From Sulfurovum sp. (GTDB lineage Bacteria; Campylobacterota; Campylobacteria; Campylobacterales; Sulfurovaceae): a DNA stretch of 54,898 bases. The translations under genes and the position numbers were made by a program. The stretch spans positions 1-54,898 of the forward strand of contig JALSUP010000171.1 in assembly GCA_027071315.1 (NCBI GenBank). The letters are read 5' to 3'. Positions 31,393 to 38,935 of this stretch are shown one piece after another; the first letter of the stretch is position 1, and each line of letters opens with the position of its first letter. The notes beneath the pieces are model-generated. The model searched no databases. It worked only from the letters and a program-made list of their open reading frames with translations, and was not told the DNA's origin.

Positions 31393-32157
31393 ATGATGAG
31401 AAAAATTCAAAAAATTGTATTACTTTTATCTTTGCTACTTCTCTCTGAGGGAGCTTTGGCATTTGAAGCAGGACAGTTGAGTTTAGATACCCCAAATGTA
31501 CTTAAAAAGAGTGAGGGCTCTTTTGGAATACGCCATCGTTTTTATGGTAAAGCAGATGACTATGAAAAGTTTTTAGGTACTGATGATGGTGGAAATATGC
31601 ACTTTATCTTAAAATATGCGGTGATAGACAACCTGGTCATAGGTGTCGACCATACCCGAGACCAGAGTGGATATGGGCTTGGTATAGAGTATGCAAAAGA
31701 TTTTACAGAGTATGGTAGTGCAGGCATTCGCCTCAATACTTTTAGCATAGATGATTTTAATTTTGAGGATCGCCAAAAAAGTTATTTTATCAATGCTACG
31801 TATCAGACACCCAATTTTTTAGACCATGTACGCTTCACTGCCAATGCCGGTTATGATGCATACTATGAACACAATACACTAGGTATAGGGATTGACATTA
31901 ATATGAAAAACAATATCTCATGGCTCACCTTTACAGAAAACCTTTCATTGCTTGCAGAATATTATCCTCAGGTAGATAAAGTAGATGAAATTAGTGCTGC
32001 GAATGACAGTTATGCTTTTGGTATTAAGTTTCAAACATTTAAACATCATTTTGAGATACTTTTAACAAATGCGAGCAATATGGATCCACGTACTATGGCA
32101 TTAGGAACCAATAATGAAGATTTGCATTTTGGTTTTAATATCAATCGAAAATTTTAA
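31393..32157 (+). CDS. DUF5777 outer-membrane beta-barrel protein
   Basis: The 254-aa protein has a signal peptide (KIVLLLSLLLLSEGALA). Its strand-rich body has FGIRHRFYGKADDY, NLVIGVDHTRDQSGYGLGIEYAKDF and a final HFGFNINRKF. It matches the DUF5777 barrel family, often found beside c-type cytochromes. It lies between two heme protein genes, so it may be an outer-membrane partner in electron or substrate passage. The function is not established. Confidence 0.8.
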   Translation: MMRKIQKIVLLLSLLLLSEGALAFEAGQLSLDTPNVLKKSEGSFGIRHRFYGKADDYEKFLGTDDGGNMHFILKYAVIDNLVIGVDHTRDQSGYGLGIEYAKDFTEYGSAGIRLNTFSIDDFNFEDRQKSYFINATYQTPNFLDHVRFTANAGYDAYYEHNTLGIGIDINMKNNISWLTFTENLSLLAEYYPQVDKVDEISAANDSYAFGIKFQTFKHHFEILLTNASNMDPRTMALGTNNEDLHFGFNINRKF

Positions 32158-32175
32158 GATAGAAGGATCTATGAC

Positions 32176-32715
32176 ATGAAAAAAATATTTATTATATTTG
32201 CGTTAGGGAGTGTGTTTTGCACAGCTCTTTTTGCACAGTCCAAAAATATGAAAACAAAAGACAGCATCAGTACAGCAGAACTGAAAATGCCAGATAGCAA
32301 CCTGACATTTAAAATGATAGAAGGGTACCAGGACTATAAGATAGTTGCGACACATTATAGAACCGATAAAAATGAGTTACGCTATATACTGGCAAATCCT
32401 ATTGGGTATAATGCTTTAAAAGAAAAAGCTAAAGTCATGCCTGAAGGGTCTAAAATAGTAAAGATAGGATGGTCTATAAAAAAGATGCCTACTTTTCCAA
32501 ATGCCCTAGAAGCAGATGAAGTACAAAGGGTAGAGTATATGATAAAGGATTCTAAAAAGTTCAATGCCAACGGTGACCACTGGGGCTATGCACGTTTTGT
32601 TAAAAAAGAGGGCAAGTATGCCGCTTGGGATAAAGGTACAAAAGGATGTATCTCATGTCACAGTGCTGTTAAAGAGACAGACTATCTGTTTACCAAACTA
32701 CAAAGTACACACTAA
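32176..32715 (+). CDS. Cytochrome P460-family periplasmic protein
   Basis: The 179-aa protein has a signal peptide (IFIIFALGSVFCTALFA), a mostly beta central part (YQDYKIVATHYRTDKNELRYILANP), and a C-terminal heme site CISCH preceded by GYARFVKKEGKYAAWDKGTKG. This is the cytochrome P460 / c'-beta pattern. These proteins handle hydroxylamine or bind NO. It is third of five in the operon. The nearby NnrS gene and the Crp/Fnr regulator agree with a nitrogen-oxide theme, but that link is inferred. Confidence 0.85.
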   Translation: MKKIFIIFALGSVFCTALFAQSKNMKTKDSISTAELKMPDSNLTFKMIEGYQDYKIVATHYRTDKNELRYILANPIGYNALKEKAKVMPEGSKIVKIGWSIKKMPTFPNALEADEVQRVEYMIKDSKKFNANGDHWGYARFVKKEGKYAAWDKGTKGCISCHSAVKETDYLFTKLQSTH

Positions 32716-32718
32716 ATA

Positions 32719-33402
32719 ATGAAATATAAAATCCTCATTGTCGAAGATGAGCCTGACATCGTGAGGCTCATAGAAAATAGATTAGACAATGAGATATTTG
32801 ATGTCACTGTGGCACTGGATGGTGCAGAGGCATTGGCCACTATAGAACGACATCACTATGATCTGGTGACGTTAGACATCATGCTTCCTCATGTAGATGG
32901 CCTGACCTTGTGTGAAAATGTACGTCAACGTCATAAAGATTCACTGATACTCATCATCTCTGCACTTGATACACTAGTACAAAAAGAAAAAGCCTATACT
33001 TTGGGTGCAGATGATTACATCCCGAAACCTTTTTCACCTAAACTTGTAGCCATCAAGATAGAGTCTTTGCTTAAAAGACGCATAGAAATACTACAGGCAC
33101 CGCTCCCTTGTTATGCTACGATACAGCATGAGAGTGCTTTAAAGCAGTTTTATATCCATACCCATCCTCTTATGTTAACCGTCAGTGAATATACTATTTT
33201 TAAAATACTCTTTGAAACACCCAAGAAAGTATTTTCAAAAGAAGAGTTGTCACAAATATTGTATAATGAAGACATTGGGAATATTGACAAAGAGGGCATA
33301 GGCACGCATATTTATCAAATTCGTAAAAAAATAGCCCTACTAAATAAGGATGATATTATTAAAACCATAAGAAATATGGGGTACACACTCTATGAACGCT
33401 AA
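32719..33402 (+). CDS. OmpR-family response regulator
   Basis: The 227-aa protein has a receiver (E9-D10-E11, phosphoacceptor D53 in LVTLDIMLPH, IISALD, PKPFSPK) and a winged-helix domain (LKQFYIHTHPLMLTVSEYTIFKILFETPKKVFSKEEL ... TIRNMGYTLYER). It starts 3 bases after the P460 gene and overlaps the kinase gene by 11 bases. It therefore probably regulates the same cytochrome operon. Confidence 0.93.
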   Translation: MKYKILIVEDEPDIVRLIENRLDNEIFDVTVALDGAEALATIERHHYDLVTLDIMLPHVDGLTLCENVRQRHKDSLILIISALDTLVQKEKAYTLGADDYIPKPFSPKLVAIKIESLLKRRIEILQAPLPCYATIQHESALKQFYIHTHPLMLTVSEYTIFKILFETPKKVFSKEELSQILYNEDIGNIDKEGIGTHIYQIRKKIALLNKDDIIKTIRNMGYTLYER

Positions 33403-34399
33403 GATGTATCTGATAGTCTATTACTCCATCGCTGGGGTGATTATCTCTTTGTTTACAGCGGTGATGACCTATTGGATTATTGATGTACCCATTGGTCAGA
33501 AGATGATGTTTAAGATATTCTTGACCATTCTTGCAACACTACCCATTATTGGTCTGTTGAGTTATCTGATAGGTCGATGTCTATCTGAACGACTGGCAGC
33601 CATTAGCCACTGTCTTAATGACATTAGTGAAGATAAATTTTTAACAGATAAACACGACGAGAGTATCACCGATATTAATACCATACATGAGTCGATCCAT
33701 GAGCTTTCTCACCGTTTGGAAAACTCTATCACCACACTCAAAAAAAATAATGCCCAACTGAACAATATGATACTCTCCCTTTCCCATGATATCAAGACCC
33801 CTTTGACCATCATAGAAGGGTACTTGGAGGAGTTGGAAGATGATATCGTCACAGCAGAGCAAAAACCAGCTGTTATCGCCACACTCAAAAAAGAAACAGC
33901 ATATATCAACGAACTGAGTTCCGAAGTCATACATTATTTGCAGTCACTTGAAAACAGATCAGAACAAGAATCTATAGTGCTTAAAGATTTTTTAGACGAA
34001 GAAGTGTGTCCTTTAGTACATACTAAAAAAGAAGTTGCACTAAAATGTGAGGTAAAAGAGGGATTTGAAATAACCTTTGACCGAATAGCACTTAAAAGTA
34101 TTTTGCTTAATCTTATACATAATGCTACAAAACATACAGAAAAAGGCAGTATCTCAGTCAAGTTTTTTAATGAAGGTATCATCGTAGAAGATACGGGTTA
34201 CGGAATAGATAGTAAAGACAGTACAATGATTTTTGAACCTTTTTACTGTGTTGATGAGAGTAAAAACAGAGAAAAAAGTGGTTTTGGTCTGGGCTTGTCT
34301 ATTGCAAAGAATTTGGCTAAGAATAATGGGTATGACTTAGCACTGGACACAGAATATACTTCAGGGGCCCGGTTTGTATTACAAAGGAGCAATACGTAG
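33392..34399 (+). CDS. Sensor histidine kinase
   Basis: The 335-aa protein has two membrane helices close together (LIVYYSIAGVIISLFTAVMTYWI and FKIFLTILATLPIIGLLSYLIG), so almost no periplasmic domain. A HAMP-like segment follows, then HisKA (LSLSHDIKTPLTIIEGYLEEL) and HATPase (LLNLIHNATKHT, VEDTGYGI, KSGFGLGLSIAKNL). The GYGI box replaces the usual GxGI. It is last in the cytochrome operon and pairs with the regulator at 32719. With so little periplasmic sequence it may sense membrane or redox state. Confidence 0.92.
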   Translation: MNAKMYLIVYYSIAGVIISLFTAVMTYWIIDVPIGQKMMFKIFLTILATLPIIGLLSYLIGRCLSERLAAISHCLNDISEDKFLTDKHDESITDINTIHESIHELSHRLENSITTLKKNNAQLNNMILSLSHDIKTPLTIIEGYLEELEDDIVTAEQKPAVIATLKKETAYINELSSEVIHYLQSLENRSEQESIVLKDFLDEEVCPLVHTKKEVALKCEVKEGFEITFDRIALKSILLNLIHNATKHTEKGSISVKFFNEGIIVEDTGYGIDSKDSTMIFEPFYCVDESKNREKSGFGLGLSIAKNLAKNNGYDLALDTEYTSGARFVLQRSNT

Positions 34400-34434
34400 T
34401 CTGTCGTCAAGAAACTAATATTAATTATCATGTT

Positions 34435-35565
34435 TTAAAATTTAATCTTTTCACTTTTCATGATTCTGAACTTTTTGACCTCTTCATTGTCTTCAAGTCC
34501 GAGTGCTTTGGCACCTTTTTCTGTAAGGAGTTGTACGCCCAGTGTTAAGGTGAGCGTGTCTCCTTTTTGCAGGCTCTCATTAAAGTGTATTTTTTTCTCT
34601 TCGTAGAGCAGGGTATCTTTAAGTGTACCTGTTGCATTCCAGGGCATAGCCTCTTTTCCGTCTTTCGCCAAAATACGTGTAAAGATAAAGGGTTCAAGTA
34701 CGATCTCTTTTCTGTTTCTTTCAATGCTGGCTTTGAGAACCCCTTGTCTAAGTGCCTGTCCAAAGAGTGCATGGTTCGCCTGATTGTGTATATCTACTGT
34801 AAACCCTTTTTCCTCTTTTGAGACGTTAAAGTCAATATACTGTCCCATATCCTGGTTGCGGTGGAAAATACCGGAAATACCATGATAGGCATGGGTTTTA
34901 CTCTCAGCGAGCGTTACTTTAGACCCCGGTACCTGAGGCATATGGCAGGAGATACAGGTGTTTTTGTCATCCTTTTTAATGAGTGCATCGAGCATGACAA
35001 TGTCAAAACCGTGTTCATTGTTGGTGTGGGAGTGGCAGCCCATACAGACGTTTCCGTTGTAGTAGTTTTCATTGTTGTAGTCGATTTTATGGTAAGGTGA
35101 ATTTTTGGACGTTTTGACCAGACCGAACCAGGAAGATTCCGTTTCGAACTTGGCAACCTTTGTTCCTTTTTTGGTTTTGTCGGCAGAGAAGAACTCTTTA
35201 TGTTTGCCAGTACTGATGTTGGTATTGGAGAGTGAACCTTCATCTACATTTTTGATGGTATGGCAGAAGACACAGGAGATCGGTTCGTGCTTCTGTATGT
35301 CATTGTCTGTCAGAACACCCGTTTTCATGACTTCCTTGTCAGAAGGGGAGTGACACTTGGCACAGGTGTAACCATTTTCATCTTTGGGGTGTTTCTCCCA
35401 GTAGGCTTTGTGGATGGGATTGTTTATCACCGACGCTTTTCTGTGTGAAGACTGATAATACTCATTGTAAATGGTCGGGTGGCATTTTTGACAGATCTTG
35501 CTCTCGTTGGAGATCGCAAAAAGAGAGAGAGTGAAGGTGAGGAGAAAAAGAAGTACTTTTTTCAT
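34435..35565 (-). CDS. Periplasmic multiheme (pentaheme) cytochrome c
   Basis: The 376-aa protein has a signal peptide (KKVLLFLLTFTLSLFAIS) and five CXXCH sites in the first 210 residues: CQKCH, CAKCH, CVFCH, CMGCH and CISCH. The C-terminal ~150 residues are beta-rich without hemes (FNVSKEEKGFTVDIHNQANHALFGQ). This resembles the cytochrome c554 / multiheme sensor-like family in sulfur and nitrogen oxidisers. It is transcribed alone from a promoter with a perfect TGTAAC-type palindrome. The substrate is unknown. Confidence 0.88.
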   Translation of the reverse strand: MKKVLLFLLTFTLSLFAISNESKICQKCHPTIYNEYYQSSHRKASVINNPIHKAYWEKHPKDENGYTCAKCHSPSDKEVMKTGVLTDNDIQKHEPISCVFCHTIKNVDEGSLSNTNISTGKHKEFFSADKTKKGTKVAKFETESSWFGLVKTSKNSPYHKIDYNNENYYNGNVCMGCHSHTNNEHGFDIVMLDALIKKDDKNTCISCHMPQVPGSKVTLAESKTHAYHGISGIFHRNQDMGQYIDFNVSKEEKGFTVDIHNQANHALFGQALRQGVLKASIERNRKEIVLEPFIFTRILAKDGKEAMPWNATGTLKDTLLYEEKKIHFNESLQKGDTLTLTLGVQLLTEKGAKALGLEDNEEVKKFRIMKSEKIKF

Positions 35566-35604
35566 TAGTTATTCCTATGTTTTAGATACTTTTGTATTAT
35601 AGTG

Positions 35605-35652
35605 ATTGTAGATAAAAAAAGGGAGACCTTGTGTAACATGAGTTACACAAGG
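35605..35652 (-). promoter_or_regulatory. Crp/Fnr-type site and promoter of the multiheme cytochrome gene
   Basis: An exact palindrome with 11-bp arms (35627-35637 and 35642-35652) and ATGA spacer contains TGTAAC-N4-GTTACA, the same core as at 30143. On the minus strand, TACAAT at 35610-35605 is a -10 candidate whose first base lies 29.5 nt from the centre. A competing -10 (TATAAT, 35601-35596) fits the spacing less well. The long arms could also serve as a terminator for the gene at 35683. Confidence 0.65.
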
Positions 35653-35682
35653 TAGTAGAACAGACTTTAACAGTCTACTGTT

Positions 35683-35931
35683 TTAAGAAGCTTGGGCAAA
35701 TACAGCTACTCTAAAAAGATTGATATACCAATCTTCTCCTATCATCCAGTCTTCCAGATTTTGGAGTTCTATCTCCAAACCTTCATTGTTAAACTGTGCC
35801 TCTGCCACAAGAAAAAGAGGCAGATCCAGTACCTCTTCACAGTATTCAAGAACAAAAAGTTCTAGAGACCTGTCCGGCGGGTTCCATGCATTTTCGATCT
35901 TGTGATTGGGAATGACAAAATAATCTTCCAT
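35683..35931 (-). CDS. Hypothetical 82-aa acidic protein
   Basis: The 82-aa protein (MEDYFVIPNHKIENAWNPPDRSLELFVLEYC...) has no signal peptide and no membrane helix. It is acidic and rich in Leu, Glu and Trp, and ends EDWYINLFRVAVFAQAS. No family is recognised. A usable AAAGGA ribosome-binding site precedes the ATG. It may be a cytoplasmic accessory protein. It lies between the multiheme cytochrome gene and the Fur-like site, and is followed by the palindrome at 35627. Confidence 0.6.
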   Translation of the reverse strand: MEDYFVIPNHKIENAWNPPDRSLELFVLEYCEEVLDLPLFLVAEAQFNNEGLEIELQNLEDWMIGEDWYINLFRVAVFAQAS

Positions 35932-36007
35932 CGTTTATATCCTTTGTTGATAATTGATTTCAAAATTATAAGAGGAGTTTCCTTTAAGTATAGTTAAATT
36001 GAAAACA

Positions 36008-36020
36008 ATTATCATTTTTA
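36008..36020. promoter_or_regulatory. Fur-box-like site
   Basis: ATTATCATTTTTA occurs here and again, identically, at 40265-40277 upstream of the porin gene. It resembles part of Fur boxes (ATTATCATT). Being AT-rich, it could be chance. Confidence 0.3.
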
Positions 36021-36093
36021 TTTGCTCTTAAGTTTTACTCTGTCATACTGCCGTCAGCGAAAGTCATTTTCTAAAATTTTAAAGATTGAAACG

Positions 36094-36165
36094 AGGGAGG
36101 GGTATTTGTAATGTTTTGTGCGATTTTCATTACGTTTTGTATTTACTCCCCTTTACCCTCCCTCA
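36094..36165 (+). promoter_or_regulatory. Structured leader ahead of a 56-aa gene
   Basis: GAGGGAGGG (36094-36102) can pair with CCCTCCCTC (36157-36165). Inside, GTAATG (36109-36114) pairs with CATTAC (36129-36134). In an RNA this would form an extended hairpin ending 36 bases before the ATG at 36202. The G- and C-tracts stand out strongly in AT-rich surroundings. It is unassigned to any known riboswitch or terminator. No other gene is seen in 35932-36201. Confidence 0.45.
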
Positions 36166-36201
36166 TTTGAGTCTTTACTCGAATTAACATAAGGATAAAC
36201 C

Positions 36202-36372
36202 ATGGCAGATCTATTATTACTAAAAGAATCAAGAGCGATTATGAGAGAGATGAATCTCACAGAAAATAGAACAGGGCTTTTTTGTTCTGTGATGCGTGTG
36301 CTGAAAATGCGTCACACAGACCTTAATATTGCTCAGGCAAAAAGGGTACTGCAAGGAGTTATTGAGGAGTGA
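36202..36372 (+). CDS. Hypothetical 56-aa protein
   Basis: This small frame (MADLLLLKESRAIMREMNLT ... AQAKRVLQGVIEE) has a good AAGGATAAACC-type ribosome-binding region, no signal peptide and a helical, basic/leucine-rich sequence with one Cys. No family is recognised. It follows the structured leader and precedes the FNR-like promoter of the ABC transporter. Codon use is like its neighbours, and the start and leader arrangement supports a real gene. Confidence 0.55.
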   Translation: MADLLLLKESRAIMREMNLTENRTGLFCSVMRVLKMRHTDLNIAQAKRVLQGVIEE

Positions 36373-36380
36373 TATACTTC

Positions 36381-36423
36381 CTTGACTTAGATCAAGCGAT
36401 AATTAATATCAAAATCGTATAAT
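36381..36423 (+). promoter_or_regulatory. FNR/Crp-like site and promoter of the ABC transporter operon
   Basis: CTTGA-CTTAGA-TCAAG (36381-36396) resembles the FNR consensus TTGAT-N4-ATCAA. TATAAT at 36418-36423 starts 29.5 nt from the palindrome centre, the same spacing as the two TGTAAC sites, and consistent with class II activation. It lies right after the 56-aa gene. Confidence 0.65.
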
Positions 36424-36447
36424 CCGAAAAATTTATAAGGATTTTCT

Positions 36448-37431
36448 ATGAAAAAAATCATACTTTTACTTTCTGTACTGCTTTTACAGGCAGTAGCAAC
36501 AGAAAAACTTGACAAGATCATTATTGCAGGACCGCCTGCCAATGTTTCCCACCCCATCTTTAAAATGATAGAAGAGGGAGCACTCAAAGAGTATGCTGAC
36601 AAGGTAGAATTTGTCATGTGGAAAAACCCTGATCAGCTGCGTGCGATGATCATTAACAAAGAAGTGGACTTTGTCGCCATTCCTAGCAATGTCGCTTCCA
36701 TACTCTACAACAAAAAACAGCCCATTAAACTCCTTAATGTTTCTGTCTGGGGTATTTTGAAGATAATCTCAAGAGATGAAAACATTAAACACATCGAAGA
36801 CCTCAAAGGTGCTGAACTGGTCGTCCCCTGGCGTGGTGATATGCCGGACATTGTTCTGAGAAGTATTATGAAAAAGAAGGGCTTGGGTAAAAAAGATATA
36901 AAACTCATCTACGTCTCCAACCCGATGGATGCGGCACAACAGCTCATCTTGCGTCGTGCCGATAACATTTTACTTCCTGAACCTGCAACTTCCATGGTCA
37001 TGCGAAAGACAAAGTCTTTTCCTGTGAGCATCATTGCTCCGACTGTTTTCCGATCGGTCGATCTTCAGTCTGACTGGGGAGATGTCTATGAGAGAGAAGG
37101 AAAGATCCCTCAGGCAGGTATGGCTGTAGTCGGTGATATGCTGGAGAAAAAAGAGATCGTCAAAGCCTTTGAAGAAGCGTATGTTAAAGCAATGGCGTGG
37201 TACAAAACACATAAAAAAGAGGCAGGGGAGTTAGTAGCCAAAAACATTGATATGTTTGACCCTGCAGCCATTACAGACTCTATTGGTTTTGTGCAGCTTG
37301 ATGTGAAAAAAGCCATAGATTCCAAAGAGGAGTTGGACTTTTTCTTTAACGTCCTTAAAGAAGAGAATCCCAAGATCATCGGTGGTGCTTTACCCGATGA
37401 GAACTTTTACATTCAGGATGCCCAGAAGTGA
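36448..37431 (+). CDS. ABC transporter substrate-binding protein (NitT/TauT family)
   Basis: The 327-aa protein has a signal peptide (KKIILLLSVLLLQAVAT). The periplasmic binding-protein fold includes IIAGPPANVSHPIFKMIEEGAL, WKNPDQLRAMIINKEVDFVAIPSN (the SsuA/ThiY-like loop) and LLPEPATSMVMRK. It delivers a small ligand to the permease that follows. The family takes nitrate, sulfonates, taurine or thiamine precursors. The actual ligand cannot be deduced. The next gene starts at a GTG overlapping its stop by four bases. Confidence 0.9.
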   Translation: MKKIILLLSVLLLQAVATEKLDKIIIAGPPANVSHPIFKMIEEGALKEYADKVEFVMWKNPDQLRAMIINKEVDFVAIPSNVASILYNKKQPIKLLNVSVWGILKIISRDENIKHIEDLKGAELVVPWRGDMPDIVLRSIMKKKGLGKKDIKLIYVSNPMDAAQQLILRRADNILLPEPATSMVMRKTKSFPVSIIAPTVFRSVDLQSDWGDVYEREGKIPQAGMAVVGDMLEKKEIVKAFEEAYVKAMAWYKTHKKEAGELVAKNIDMFDPAAITDSIGFVQLDVKKAIDSKEELDFFFNVLKEENPKIIGGALPDENFYIQDAQK

Positions 37432-38210
37432 AATCCTTACTTAAAATACTGAGAGATTTCCCCGCTTACCTTTGGAGTGGCTGGGGTGCGCTTGCTTCCA
37501 TCTTCCTCTTTATCGCAGCCTGGGAGATAGGCAATCAAGTCTATGGTGATCTTATTTTACCCTCTCCTTTGGAAACATTTCAAACGCTGGGTGCCTTGTT
37601 TGGCGACTCTGAATTCATAGAAAACCTGATGATCACCCTCAAGCGTGCTATGGTCGGTTTTGGTGTTTCTCTTGTGTTGGGAACGGCATTGGGTCTTTTG
37701 GCAGGGTTTTTTGTGACGGCTTCCATTGTTTCCCGACCTATCGTGACCATCTTAATGGGTATGCCTCCCATCGCCTGGATCGTTTTGGCGATGATCTGGT
37801 TCGGTATGGGGGATGCCACGGTAGAGTTTACGGTTATTGTGGCTTCTCTGCCCATTGTCTTTGTGGGCGCACTTCAGGGAACACGTACCCTTGAAGACAA
37901 GTTTGAAGAGATGGCAGACATTTTCAAAGTACCAAAGATGATGAAGTTCTTCGACATCTACCTTCCACATATTTTCTCTTATGTGTTTCCTGCCTGGGTT
38001 GCTGCGCTTGGTATGGCCTGGAAGATCGTCGTTATGGCAGAACTCTTAGCCACAAGTGATGGTTTGGGTGCGGCACTTGCCATGGCCAGGTCTCAGCTCG
38101 ATACGGCCACAGCATTGGCAATCGTCGTAGCGATGGTCGGTCTGCTGATGGTAGCAGAGTACATTTTCCTTGAACCTATCAAAAGGGAGGTGGAAAAATG
38201 GCGAGATTAA
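37428..38210 (+). CDS. ABC transporter permease (NitT/TauT family)
   Basis: The 260-aa protein has about six membrane helices and the EAA-type cytoplasmic loop LEDKFEEMADIFKVPKMMKFFDIYLPHIFSYVF, which docks with the ATPase. It begins with GTG, overlapping the binding-protein stop (GTGA), and overlaps the ATPase gene by 13 bases. It is one of a homodimer in the inner membrane. The signature matches TauC/SsuC-like permeases. Confidence 0.92.
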   Translation: MKSLLKILRDFPAYLWSGWGALASIFLFIAAWEIGNQVYGDLILPSPLETFQTLGALFGDSEFIENLMITLKRAMVGFGVSLVLGTALGLLAGFFVTASIVSRPIVTILMGMPPIAWIVLAMIWFGMGDATVEFTVIVASLPIVFVGALQGTRTLEDKFEEMADIFKVPKMMKFFDIYLPHIFSYVFPAWVAALGMAWKIVVMAELLATSDGLGAALAMARSQLDTATALAIVVAMVGLLMVAEYIFLEPIKREVEKWRD

Positions 38211-38935
38211 AAGTAGAGAACCTTAGCTTCTCATTTGGCTATGAAACCATTCTGGATGATATCTCCTTTGAAGTGAATGAAGGGGAGGTCGTCTCCATTG
38301 TCGGGCCAAGTGGAGGTGGAAAAACAACACTACTAAGACTTTGTGCCGGTCTGCTTGACAGACAGGAGGGGAAGATAGAGAACAGTTTTGAGACCCAGTC
38401 CATTGCCTTTCAAGACCCGAGACTGCTTCCCTGGAAAAATACGCTTGACAATATCTCGTTTGGACTCAAGGCATTAGGCGTTCCCACAAAAGAGCGTGAT
38501 GCCAGAGCCCGAGAGATCGCTTTGCAATTCGACCTTGAAGAGAGTGACCTGACGAAATTCCCCAAAGAGTTAAGCGGGGGTATGAGTCAGCGGGTCTCTT
38601 TTGCCAGAGCCCTGGTGACCAAGCCAAAACTGCTTTTTTTAGATGAACCTTTTTCCGCACTGGACATCGGGCTCAAAAGAGAGTTGCAGGACCATGTCAT
38701 GAGACTCATAGACAAAAAAGAGATCACCATCTTTTTTATCACCCATGACATTATGGAAGCCATCAGGCTTAGTGATAAAATACTGCTGCTTGCACCCGAC
38801 CCGGGGCATATTGTCAAGATCTTTGAATTTGACAAACCACAGGCAGAGCGTAATGATGAGTACGTCTACGCAGAAACGGCAAAAATCCTCTCCGACAGAG
38901 AGATCATAGAAACATTTGAACTGGAGTTGAAGTAA
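38198..38935 (+). CDS. ABC transporter ATP-binding protein (NitT/TauT family)
   Basis: The 245-aa protein has Walker A (GPSGGGKTT, about residue 37), Q-loop (AFQDPRLLPWKN), signature (LSGGMSQR), Walker B (LLFLDEPFSAL) and H-loop (FITHDIMEA). It powers the upstream permease. The stop of this gene and the start of the NnrS gene share one base (TAATG), so all four genes are co-translated. Confidence 0.94.
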   Translation: MARLKVENLSFSFGYETILDDISFEVNEGEVVSIVGPSGGGKTTLLRLCAGLLDRQEGKIENSFETQSIAFQDPRLLPWKNTLDNISFGLKALGVPTKERDARAREIALQFDLEESDLTKFPKELSGGMSQRVSFARALVTKPKLLFLDEPFSALDIGLKRELQDHVMRLIDKKEITIFFITHDIMEAIRLSDKILLLAPDPGHIVKIFEFDKPQAERNDEYVYAETAKILSDREIIETFELELK

